Source: an uncultured Flavobacteriaceae bacterium (GTDB lineage: Bacteria; Bacteroidota; Bacteroidia; Flavobacteriales; Flavobacteriaceae). Taken from it: DNA of 64,000 nucleotides. Each line of letters begins with the position of its first letter. Within the stretch, counting starts at the first letter, position 1. Positions 56,935 to 64,000 of this stretch are shown one piece after another. The position numbers and the translations under genes are program-made. Below the pieces are notes generated by a model. That model saw only the letters and a program-made list of their open reading frames with translations, was not told the origin of the DNA and did not search any database. Location of the stretch: assembly GCA_905181615.1 (NCBI GenBank), contig CAJIYH010000002.1, positions 124,001 to 188,000 of the forward strand. Direction: 5' to 3'.

Positions 56935-58274
56935 ATTTTAAACGACAAACATATTATTTTATAGGGATTGGAGGCATCGGAATGTCGGCTATTGCGCGCT
57001 ACCTTGTTTTGCAAGGGGCTCATGTTTTAGGTTATGATAAAATGCCATCTTTGATAACAGATTCAATGCAAAAATTGGGTATACATATTGTATTTGATGA
57101 ATCCTTAATAGCTCTGCCTAAATCTGTGAATTCTATAGAAACTCAAGTCATTTATACGCCAGCAATACCTGATACGCATCCCCAATTAAATTTTTATTTA
57201 AATCAAGGTAATCGTGTGGTTAAGCGTGCACAGATTTTGGGAGACTTAACTCGCGATACAATTTGTTTGGCTGTTGCTGGTACCCATGGAAAAACAACTA
57301 CCACCGCTATTCTTACTCATTTGTTTCAGCAATCCGAAGCATCTTTTACATCTTTTGTTGGAGGGATATTTCAAGATTCTAAAACCAACATGTTGTCCCA
57401 TGGAAATGAATATACTTTAGTTGAAGCGGACGAATTTGATCGGTCTTTTTTACACTTGAATCCAACGATTGCCTGTATTACTTCTATAGATGCCGATCAT
57501 TTAGACGTTTATAACGACGCTTCTAGCTTGAGGGACACCTACAGAGAATTTGCTTCACAGGTTAAAGAAACTTTGTTTGTAGAAAAAAACATACCCATAG
57601 CTGGATTGACTTATAGTGTTTCTGAAAAAGCGGACTATTATATTGACAACATAAGGCCCCTATCAACTGGTGTTCAATTTGATTTAAACACTCCTGAAGG
57701 AGTCTATGAAAATCAATTTTTCAATCAATTGGGGGTGCATAATCTTTCCAATGCTCTTGTGGCTGTAGCTATGGCCTCAAAGGCTGGTATTCCAGTAGCT
57801 GATTTAGTAAAAAGCTTAACCAACTTCCCGGGTGTTGAACGGAGGCTCCAAGTTTTAATTGACAGAAAAGATCGCGTTTTGATTGATGATTATGCACACC
57901 ACCCTACAGAAATTAAAGCGGTTTACGAAACCTTAAATACAAGTTTTCCAGAGGATCACAAGTGTGTTGTTTTTCAGCCACATTTATATTCAAGAACCCA
58001 AGATTTTATGAATGAATTTGCAGCTGCTTTATCACTTTTTGATCGGGTATATTTATTGGACATCTACCCAGCGAGAGAGTTGCCCATTTTAGGTGTTACT
58101 TCTACTGTTCTTAAGGAAATGATTTTAGGGACACAAGTAGAGTTGATTTCAAAAGAAGAGATGGGTGTCAAGTTAAATCTAGTTAAAGAAAGAATTGTAG
58201 CGATTCTAGGAGCTGGTGATGTTGGTGCTGAAGTTGAAAAAATTAAACTTAAAATGATGCAGGATGAAGCTTAA
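56931..58274 (+). CDS. murC: UDP-MurNAc:L-alanine ligase
   Basis: First Mur ligase, 447 residues. FIGIGGIGMSAIARYL opens it and the ATP loop GTHGKTTT is at 117-124; VEADEFDRSFLHL and DDYAHHPTEIKA follow. It starts at TTG (MNFKRQTYYF), sharing four bases with the murG stop. It overlaps ftsQ by 11 bases. murB, often near it, is absent. Confidence 0.95.
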   Translation: MNFKRQTYYFIGIGGIGMSAIARYLVLQGAHVLGYDKMPSLITDSMQKLGIHIVFDESLIALPKSVNSIETQVIYTPAIPDTHPQLNFYLNQGNRVVKRAQILGDLTRDTICLAVAGTHGKTTTTAILTHLFQQSEASFTSFVGGIFQDSKTNMLSHGNEYTLVEADEFDRSFLHLNPTIACITSIDADHLDVYNDASSLRDTYREFASQVKETLFVEKNIPIAGLTYSVSEKADYYIDNIRPLSTGVQFDLNTPEGVYENQFFNQLGVHNLSNALVAVAMASKAGIPVADLVKSLTNFPGVERRLQVLIDRKDRVLIDDYAHHPTEIKAVYETLNTSFPEDHKCVVFQPHLYSRTQDFMNEFAAALSLFDRVYLLDIYPARELPILGVTSTVLKEMILGTQVELISKEEMGVKLNLVKERIVAILGAGDVGAEVEKIKLKMMQDEA

Positions 58275-58974
58275 TAAATATCTAGGATTAGTTTTTGTTT
58301 TAATATTAATCACTTCTTCTGTTGTATTCAGTCATTGGCGAAATAATCAAAGAGATTTAAGCGGGATCAAAGTTGTTTTTAGTCAAAATCATCATGATTT
58401 TTTAAATATTGATATGGTTAATAAATTGTTAATACAAAACCAAGAGTTGTTGTCTATTGGAATAAAAGATAGCCTAGCTTTGAGTACTATTGAAGCAGAC
58501 TTGGAGGCATATCCAATCATTTTGAACGCCGAGGTTTACATCTCTCCTTCAAGAGTGTTGACTGTCAGCGTAGAAGAAAGAATTCCTTTACTTCGAATTG
58601 TTGGCAAGGAAGCTTATTATGTCGATTCAGAGGCTGTAAAAATTCCTTTAACGGAATATTTTACATCTCATGTTCCGCTTTTTTTTGGATCTCCTGATGA
58701 GAAACAAACAAAAGCTTTGGTTGGCTTTATACAAAAAGCAAATCAAGATGATTTTTTAAAAAGAGAAATCATTCAGATTGAAGCAAATGATGGGGAGTAT
58801 TTATTAAAAATTCGCTCTCATGATTTTATCATAGAATGGGGAAATTTTGATTCTTTTGAGAATAAGGGTCAGAAATTAAAAACATTGTGTAAGTATTTGG
58901 AAACTCTCGATGAGAAGCCAGACTTTACACAAATAAATTTAAAATTCAAGCAGCAAGTAATTGCGTCAAGTTGA
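58264..58974 (+). CDS. ftsQ: Division protein FtsQ/DivIB
   Basis: A 236-residue bitopic membrane protein with one anchor near residues 6-23 and a periplasmic part. A POTRA-like region follows (IDMVNKLLIQNQELLSI) and then the FtsQ-type VSVEERIPLLRIVGKEAYYVD (core VSVEERIPLLR). Overall sequence conservation is low, so position between murC and ftsA supports the call. ftsA begins 6 bases after it. Confidence 0.88.
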   Translation: MKLNKYLGLVFVLILITSSVVFSHWRNNQRDLSGIKVVFSQNHHDFLNIDMVNKLLIQNQELLSIGIKDSLALSTIEADLEAYPIILNAEVYISPSRVLTVSVEERIPLLRIVGKEAYYVDSEAVKIPLTEYFTSHVPLFFGSPDEKQTKALVGFIQKANQDDFLKREIIQIEANDGEYLLKIRSHDFIIEWGNFDSFENKGQKLKTLCKYLETLDEKPDFTQINLKFKQQVIASS

Positions 58975-58980
58975 TCAGTT

Positions 58981-60291
58981 ATGAAGAATAAAAATATAGC
59001 AGTCGGATTAGATATTGGAACTACAAAAATTGTAGCCATGGTTGGGCAAAAGAATGAATACGATAAAGTAGAAATCCTTGGAATCGGTAAGTCTAAAAGT
59101 TTAGGAGTGCATCGAGGCGTTGTTAATAACATAACACAAACAATTCAATCCATTCAAACTGCAGTAGCCGAGGCAGAAGCAAAAGCTGGGGTAGAAATTG
59201 ATGAAGTTATTGTTGGGATTGCTGGGCAGCACATTAGAAGCCTGCAACACAGCGATTATATTACACGTGAAAATGCTGATGAAGTAATAAATGAAGACGA
59301 TATTGATAGACTGATAAATCAGGTTCATAAATTAGTGATGCTTCCTGGGGAAGAAATCATCCATGTTCTTCCTCAAGAGTTTAAGGTTGATGGGCAAGCA
59401 GAAATAAAAGAGCCTATTGGAATGTATGGAGGACGCTTAGAAGCAAATTTTCATGTGGTTGTGGGTCAAGTTTCATCGATTCGCAATATTGGTCGATGTA
59501 TAAAAAGTGCTGGCCTTACAATGGGCAAAGTAACCTTAGAACCGATTGCATCATCAGACGCGGTTCTTAGTCAAGAAGAAAAAGAAGCAGGAGTTGCTTT
59601 AATTGATATAGGAGGTGGAACCACTGATTTGGCAATCTTTAAGGATGGAATAATTAGACATACAGCTGTAATACCTTTTGGAGGTAATGTAATTACTGAA
59701 GATGTTAAAGAAGGGTGCTCTATTATTAATAAACAAGCTGAGCTTTTAAAAGTAAAATTTGGATCTGCTTGGCCGGGAGAAAATAAAGAGACCGAAATTG
59801 TTTCTATTCCAGGTTTAAGAGGAAGAGAACCTAAAGAAATTTCTTTAAAAACACTTTCAAAAATCATTAATGCTCGGGTTATAGAAATCATTGAGCAAGC
59901 CTTTCTTGAAATAAAAAATTATGGACACGAAGACCAAAAGAAAAAATTAATAGCAGGAATTGTTCTAACTGGAGGAGGAAGCCAGTTGAAACATCTTAAA
60001 CAGTTAGTCGAATATATAACCGGTATGGATACTCGGGTTGGTTATCCCAACGAACATTTAGCTGGCGATTCAGATTCATCAACTACCAGTCCTACCTTTT
60101 CTACAGCAGTAGGGTTACTAATGAATGCACTCGAAAACATTCCTTCTGCAAAAGTGAGTGATTCGTCAGAACAAGTTGATTCGGATGATAATCAAGCAGA
60201 CAGTGAAGAAGAAACTACTATTTCGGCTGAGAGAAAGTCAATTTTTGAAAAGTGGCAAGACAAGTTTAAAGAATTTTTGGATAAAGCATAA
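58981..60291 (+). CDS. ftsA: Actin-like division protein FtsA
   Basis: Membrane tether of the Z ring, 436 residues. VGLDIGTTKIVAMVG is the phosphate-1 motif, IDIGGGTTDLAIF the phosphate-2 motif, and GIVLTGGGSQLKHL the adenosine motif. The C-terminus ends in an amphipathic helix (SIFEKWQDKFKEFLDKA) that should bind the membrane, behind an acidic Ser/Asp-rich spacer. ftsZ follows 9 bases later. Confidence 0.95.
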   Translation: MKNKNIAVGLDIGTTKIVAMVGQKNEYDKVEILGIGKSKSLGVHRGVVNNITQTIQSIQTAVAEAEAKAGVEIDEVIVGIAGQHIRSLQHSDYITRENADEVINEDDIDRLINQVHKLVMLPGEEIIHVLPQEFKVDGQAEIKEPIGMYGGRLEANFHVVVGQVSSIRNIGRCIKSAGLTMGKVTLEPIASSDAVLSQEEKEAGVALIDIGGGTTDLAIFKDGIIRHTAVIPFGGNVITEDVKEGCSIINKQAELLKVKFGSAWPGENKETEIVSIPGLRGREPKEISLKTLSKIINARVIEIIEQAFLEIKNYGHEDQKKKLIAGIVLTGGGSQLKHLKQLVEYITGMDTRVGYPNEHLAGDSDSSTTSPTFSTAVGLLMNALENIPSAKVSDSSEQVDSDDNQADSEEETTISAERKSIFEKWQDKFKEFLDKA

Positions 60292-60300
60292 TTAAAATAT

Positions 60301-62331
60301 ATGGACAATATTAGCACAGATATAAATTTTGATCTCCCTAAAAACAAAAGCAATGTAATTAAAGTCATTGGTGTTGGTGGAGGAGGGAGCAACGCAATTA
60401 ACTACATGTTCCAACAAGGAATTATGGGCGTTGATTTTGTTGTTTGTAATACAGACGCTCAAGCGCTTGAGAAGAGTTCTGTTCCAATCAAAATTCAACT
60501 TGGAGCTTCCCTTACAGAAGGGCTAGGAGCTGGAGCAAACCCAGAAGTAGGGAAGCAATCTGCAGAAGAGAGCTACGAAGACCTACACACGCTTTTATCT
60601 ACTCAGACCAAAATGGTTTTCATCACTGCAGGAATGGGTGGTGGAACGGGAACTGGAGCAGCCCCAATTATTGCGCGTATGGCAAAAGATTTGGATGTGT
60701 TGACCGTTGCAATCGTAACCATGCCTTTTCAGTTTGAAGGGAAAATAAGGATAGAGCAGGCCCAGAAGGGTATGGAAGAATTGAAGAACAATGTTGACTC
60801 TTTAATTGTAATCAATAATAATAAACTTAGAGAAGTATACGGAAATCTAGGATTTAAAGCTGGTTTTTCCAAAGCAGATGAGGTTTTAGCAACTGCAGCA
60901 AGAGGTATCGCTGAAGTAATAACACATCATTATACTCAAAACATTGACCTTAAAGACGCAAAAACTGTTTTGACAAATAGCGGTTCCGCTATTATGGGGT
61001 CTGCAAGTGCTTCGGGTGCAAATCGGGCTCAAGAATCGATAGTTAAAGCATTAGATTCTCCATTATTGAACGATAATAAAATTACTGGCTGTAAAAATGT
61101 ACTACTATTAATTGTCTCAGGAGAAGAGGAAATTACCATTGACGAAATAGGAGAAATCAACGATTTTATTCAGTCCGAAGCAGGAAACAACACCAATATT
61201 ATTATGGGTGTAGGCGAGGATCCAGAATTAGGTGATAATATTTCAGTTACCATAATTGCTACAGGATTCAACTCCGATCAACAACATGAAATCGTCAACA
61301 CAGAAGCTAAAAAGGTAATTTATACCCTTGAGGAAGATCAACCCTTTGTTCACGATTTAACAGAAAAATCAGAATCAAATTCACCTTTTGCTGATCCAAT
61401 TTCTGACTCAGATTCGAATCAGGCTATTAAATATAGTCTTGAAGAGACAGAAGAAGTAGAAGAAACAAAAGAAGCCTTTGTATTTGATCCTTTAGATCAA
61501 AAACTAGCTGAGGAGCAAGAGTATACAGATTTAAATATTTTGTTGACTGAAGAATTACTTGATTTAGAAGTTGTATTTGAACAAGTTACTGGAAGTATAA
61601 CGGAAACCATAGAATCTACAGAAGCTATTGAAGTTGAGTCTGAGCCGCTAACTCCAGTTTCATTTAATTTGGAGGAACCAGTTGTTCCTGTACAAGAAGA
61701 ATTTGTTATTAACGAAATTTCAACTGATTTTCGTGAAATAGAAGTTATAGATGCAGAACACTTAAATGTAGAAGAGGAAAATCAAATTAGTTTTGAGTTT
61801 GATTTGCCCTTAATGGAAGTCGAAGCAAACCAAAATAATGCAATTCAATTTGAACAAGTTTCTAGCGAGGAGCCTAGAGTTGCTCCATCAGTAAGTGATG
61901 CTATAGAAGAAAAGGTTCCTATAGTTTTTCAGTTAGATGAACTAGACCCTGCTCAAGAAATAGAAACTCATACATCAGCATCTAGCATTAATGATATAGA
62001 GGTAGAGTTCAAGGTAGTTTCTAAAGATGAAGTTCTTGATAAAGTAGTGTCAGCTAAAGATGCTAGTCCATTTGACCTTTCTATCAATGACACTGTAAAT
62101 TCTGTAAACGAAAAACGAAAAGAACAATTAAAGAAATTTAATTACACTTTTAAAAACAACATAAATAGAATTGAAGAAATGGAGAAGCAACCTGCTTACA
62201 AGCGAATGGGCTTTGATGTTGATGATCCACAAGAAGAAGTTGGAAATTCACAAATATCTTTGGACACAGATACCAATCAGGACATTCAATTTCGTTCAAA
62301 TAATTCTTTTTTACACGATAACGTAGATTAA
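60301..62331 (+). CDS. ftsZ: Tubulin-like division protein FtsZ with a long acidic C-terminal linker
   Basis: The Z-ring GTPase. The GTP loop GGGTGTG is at 113-119, with VIGVGGGGSNAINYM near the start and NNKLREVYG and ADEVLATAARGI for the T7 region. The globular domain ends near residue 325. At 676 residues it is far longer than E. coli FtsZ: an acidic, Glu/Val-rich linker spans about 326-601, followed by a basic segment (EKRKEQLKKFNYTFKN) and QPAYKRMGFDVDD, the likely binding peptide. Long linkers are known in flavobacterial FtsZ. Confidence 0.96.
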   Translation: MDNISTDINFDLPKNKSNVIKVIGVGGGGSNAINYMFQQGIMGVDFVVCNTDAQALEKSSVPIKIQLGASLTEGLGAGANPEVGKQSAEESYEDLHTLLSTQTKMVFITAGMGGGTGTGAAPIIARMAKDLDVLTVAIVTMPFQFEGKIRIEQAQKGMEELKNNVDSLIVINNNKLREVYGNLGFKAGFSKADEVLATAARGIAEVITHHYTQNIDLKDAKTVLTNSGSAIMGSASASGANRAQESIVKALDSPLLNDNKITGCKNVLLLIVSGEEEITIDEIGEINDFIQSEAGNNTNIIMGVGEDPELGDNISVTIIATGFNSDQQHEIVNTEAKKVIYTLEEDQPFVHDLTEKSESNSPFADPISDSDSNQAIKYSLEETEEVEETKEAFVFDPLDQKLAEEQEYTDLNILLTEELLDLEVVFEQVTGSITETIESTEAIEVESEPLTPVSFNLEEPVVPVQEEFVINEISTDFREIEVIDAEHLNVEEENQISFEFDLPLMEVEANQNNAIQFEQVSSEEPRVAPSVSDAIEEKVPIVFQLDELDPAQEIETHTSASSINDIEVEFKVVSKDEVLDKVVSAKDASPFDLSINDTVNSVNEKRKEQLKKFNYTFKNNINRIEEMEKQPAYKRMGFDVDDPQEEVGNSQISLDTDTNQDIQFRSNNSFLHDNVD

Positions 62332-62340
62332 ACAAAGCAA

Positions 62341-62793
62341 ATGGCCGCATTAAACAACTTAACCACTGAAATTAAAGAGGCTATGAAAGCCAAAAACGTA
62401 TTAGCTCTAGAAGCTTTGCGTGCAATTAAATCTGCTGTATTGCTAATTAAAAGCGAAGCTGGAGCCTCTGAGGAACTCACAGAAGACCTAGAAATTAAAT
62501 TACTACAGAAATTAGTAAAACAACGTCGAGATAGTGCTACAATCTTTAGAGAACAAAATCGTGTTGATTTAGCAGAATCAGAAGAAGCACAAGCTGAGAT
62601 TATTGCAAAATTTTTACCAGAACAACTTTCAGAAGAAGAAGTTAAAAGTCTTATCGAAGCCATTATAAGTCAGACTGGAGCTACTAGTATGAAAGATATG
62701 GGAAAAGTAATGGGTATGGCTAGTATGCAATTGGCAGGTAAAGCAGATGGAAAAACAATATCGACCCTTGTTAAACAGTTGTTGTCGGCATAA
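62341..62793 (+). CDS. GatB/YqeY-domain protein
   Basis: A 150-residue all-helical protein of the YqeY family, related to the tail domain of GatB amidotransferase. EIKEAMKAKNVLALEALRAIKSAV and the C-terminal GKADGKTISTLVKQLL (GKADGK) match. It follows ftsZ by 9 bases at the end of the cluster, a common place in flavobacteria. A role in tRNA-dependent amidation or binding is suggested for the family but unproven. Confidence 0.9.
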   Translation: MAALNNLTTEIKEAMKAKNVLALEALRAIKSAVLLIKSEAGASEELTEDLEIKLLQKLVKQRRDSATIFREQNRVDLAESEEAQAEIIAKFLPEQLSEEEVKSLIEAIISQTGATSMKDMGKVMGMASMQLAGKADGKTISTLVKQLLSA

Positions 62794-62804
62794 TGTTCAA
62801 TACT

Positions 62805-62836
62805 TTTTGATTACAGCATATATAGCATTAGCTTTG
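62805..62836 (+). promoter_or_regulatory. tRNA-Arg promoter (-33 and -7)
   Basis: TTTTG at 62805-62809 and TAGCTTTG at 62829-62836 are separated by 19 bases, a full match to the Bacteroidetes pattern. The tRNA begins 16 bases after the -7 box. Confidence 0.75.
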
Positions 62837-62851
62837 CCTTTATATGAAAAT

Positions 62852-62925
62852 GGCCCAGTAGTTCAACTGGATAGAATATCAGATTTCGGCTCTGACGGTT
62901 AGGGGTTCGAATCCCTTCTGGGTCA
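62852..62925 (+). tRNA. tRNA-Arg (anticodon TCG)
   Basis: A complete 74-base cloverleaf. The acceptor arms GGCCCAG and CTGGGTC pair over seven positions (one G-T), with discriminator A. The D-stem is GTTC/GAAT, the anticodon stem TCAGA/TCTGA with loop TTTCGGC and anticodon TCG at 62886-62888, and the T-arm is AGGGG-TTCGAAT-CCCTT. The CCA end is not encoded. It reads CGA (arginine). A good promoter precedes it. Confidence 0.93.
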
Positions 62926-62935
62926 CTTTTTAAAC

Positions 62936-63501
62936 CAAATATTTGACTACTACTTTTTTAGAAGAAACTTTGAAAAAAATTTTTCAGAGCAAAACCAATC
63001 AGGATTTAGCTATGAATATTGTACGTTCAATAATTGTGATTTTTCTAAAACTAATCTTTCCGAAGCGACTTTCGAATCTTGTGATTTTGTAGGGTGTAAT
63101 TTTAAGGTAATTCGAGGGTATTTTAGGAGGTAAGTTTCACGGACTGCAAAATTCTAGGCGTTGGTTTTGATCAAATCAATACCATCGGTCTTTCGTTAAC
63201 ATTTGTAAACGCTACTTTAAATTTATCTTCTTTCTACAAATTAGATTTAAAAAACTCAAAATTTACCAAAAGCACTTTTCTGGAGATCGATTTTACATAA
63301 GCCAACCTAGCAGATTCGGTTTTTGATGCTTGTGACCTCGGAGGAACAGTTTTTGAAACCACAAACCTTTCCAAGGTTAATTTTTATACTTCGTTTAATA
63401 TAAAGATCAATCCCGTTGCAAATACACTAAAAGGAGCAACCTTTGCTAGTTCAGAAACCGCAGGTTTACTTGAGATTTTTGGTATAAAAATAAAGCCCTA
63501 G
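62936..63501 (+). pseudogene. Decayed pentapeptide-repeat protein gene
   Basis: About 566 bases without an intact gene but with a clear ghost of one. Frame one reads FDYYFFRRNFEKNFSEQ then EYCTFNNCDFSKTNLSEATF and ESCDFVGCNF, typical A(D/N)LxX pentapeptide repeats, and stops at TAA 63131. The next frame resumes VSFTDCKILGVGFDQ, LKNSKFTKSTF and, after an in-frame TAA at 63298, ANLADSVFDACDLGGTVFETTNLSKVNF in pieces, ending at TAG 63499 with the usual GLLEIFGIKIKP-like tail. No ATG lies at the proper start. One frameshift, one further stop and a lost start make it non-functional. The intact family is Qnr/McbG-like; its role here is unknown. Confidence 0.8.
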
Positions 63502-63503
63502 GT

Positions 63504-63773
63504 TTATTCTTTAGGGTCAAGTTTTTTGAGGTAATTCAAGACAATAAATACAACTCCGATGATAATTTGTAGTGACGAACTATTAACTTGGTTTTCAGTA
63601 TATACCAGTTGTATTACTCCAAAAACAACATAGATCATACCATAGAAGTAGAAAAATATTCTCCGTAATCTATTTTTCTTTTCAACTGAAAAATCAATTA
63701 CTTTTAAAGAAACAAAGTGCGCAATCCCTACAAATAAGAATAACACGATCATTATAAAACTCATTTTTTCCAT
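63504..63773 (-). CDS. Small membrane protein, function unknown
   Basis: An 89-residue protein with three predicted membrane segments (about 5-22, 38-58 and 67-84) and a basic KKNRLRR loop. I do not recognise a family. The in-frame ATG three codons on (63764) is an alternative start. It begins 2 bases after the stop of the edge gene, so the two are probably one minus-strand operon. Confidence 0.6.
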   Translation of the reverse strand: MEKMSFIMIVLFLFVGIAHFVSLKVIDFSVEKKNRLRRIFFYFYGMIYVVFGVIQLVYTENQVNSSSLQIIIGVVFIVLNYLKKLDPKE

Positions 63774-63775
63774 TT

Positions 63776-64000
63776 CTAACTTTTCTTGGTTTGTTTAATA
63801 AAGGTACTTTCAAATATTTTATCTGCATTAGCAGTTTCAAAACCATCACGCCTGTGTTCAGAAGATATGAGTTTAGGATCTAAGTTTTGGAATTCCGAAA
63901 GTATTCTGCGTTCAGCAAATTCAACATAACTACCTGCTATTTTTTGGGATTCATTGCCATCGAAATCAGCAGTTATCATTTCTGCAACCGAACTACTTTG
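63776..64000 (-). CDS. C-terminal part of a gene cut by the window edge
   Basis: The frame is open from the right edge of the window to TAA-type stop at 63776, 75 residues visible (an internal ATG at 63979 need not be the start). It is polar and helical, with no motif I recognise, ending in TFIKQTKKS. It is upstream of and almost touching the small membrane protein. Function unknown. Confidence 0.55.
   Translation of the reverse strand, partial: QSSSVAEMITADFDGNESQKIAGSYVEFAERRILSEFQNLDPKLISSEHRRDGFETANADKIFESTFIKQTKKS

Noticed and set aside
62852-63501. tRNA-Arg as attachment site of an integrated element
   Set aside because: No integrase, and no second copy of the tRNA 3' end was found downstream in the window.
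1-64000. CRISPR arrays, rRNA genes, transposases, phage genes or a defence island
   Set aside because: No regularly spaced repeats, no such proteins, and base composition and codon style look even across the window.

Overview
The window is AT-rich chromosomal DNA from a member of the Bacteroidetes, almost certainly a flavobacterium (Flavobacteriaceae-like, probably marine). The case rests on gliding/type IX secretion genes found only in that phylum (gldB, gldC, gldJ, porV), the flavobacterial gene order of the division and wall cluster, repeated copies of the Bacteroidetes -7 promoter box (TAnnTTTG), and the general lack of Shine-Dalgarno sequences. I cannot name a genus. No phage, insertion sequence, CRISPR array, rRNA or genomic island is visible; this is core genome, densely packed, with no gene-free stretch above 300 bases apart from one decayed gene.

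Layout. 0.1-5.0 kb: a PKD-type lipoprotein faces a minus-strand metabolic operon (alanine dehydrogenase, succinyl-CoA:3-ketoacid CoA-transferase A and B, FAD-linked 2-hydroxyacid dehydrogenase). 5.2-8.8 kb: a DUF1456 protein and a large secreted Asp-box/BNR-repeat protein. 8.8-16 kb: murF and gldJ (minus), then porV and pdhA-pdhC (plus). 16-25.4 kb: a short-chain dehydrogenase, a SprT-like protease, mannose-1-phosphate guanylyltransferase, an MlaFE transporter pair, a KAS III-like synthase, the glycine cleavage P-protein, a UbiA-like membrane protein and a rhodanese. 25.4-33.6 kb: M3 peptidase, purE-purK, then divergent adk-obg, a TPR protein, mpl and a PaiB-like flavoprotein. 33.7-43.2 kb: a frameshifted radC, a polysaccharide-deacetylase-like protein, a HAD phosphatase, MazG, aroA, queA, rlmN, a polyprenyl synthase and dnaG. 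43.2-46.8 kb: nadE, gldB-gldC, engB and an alpha/beta hydrolase.

47.0-62.8 kb is the division/cell-wall (dcw) cluster: mraZ-rsmH-ftsL-ftsI-murE-mraY-murD-ftsW-murG-murC-ftsQ-ftsA-ftsZ-yqeY. Most junctions overlap or are separated by under 10 bases. It is followed by tRNA-Arg(TCG), a decayed pentapeptide-repeat gene, and two minus-strand genes at the right edge. MurE carries the meso-diaminopimelate signature DNPR, which agrees with the mpl recycling ligase and with murF elsewhere in the window, so the window encodes most of cytoplasmic peptidoglycan precursor synthesis; murA, murB and ddl are not here.

Observations most worth a second look: (1) DnaG has lost all four ligands of its N-terminal zinc ribbon; (2) three GTGG repeats at exact 10-bp spacing sit in front of mraz's own promoter and look like the MraZ operator; (3) two genes have a -7 box so close to the start codon that their transcripts are probably leaderless; (4) radC and the pentapeptide gene are broken; (5) the deacetylase-like protein lacks the metal and catalytic residues expected of its family; (6) porU is absent from its usual place between gldJ and porV. 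No wholly new system was recognised.
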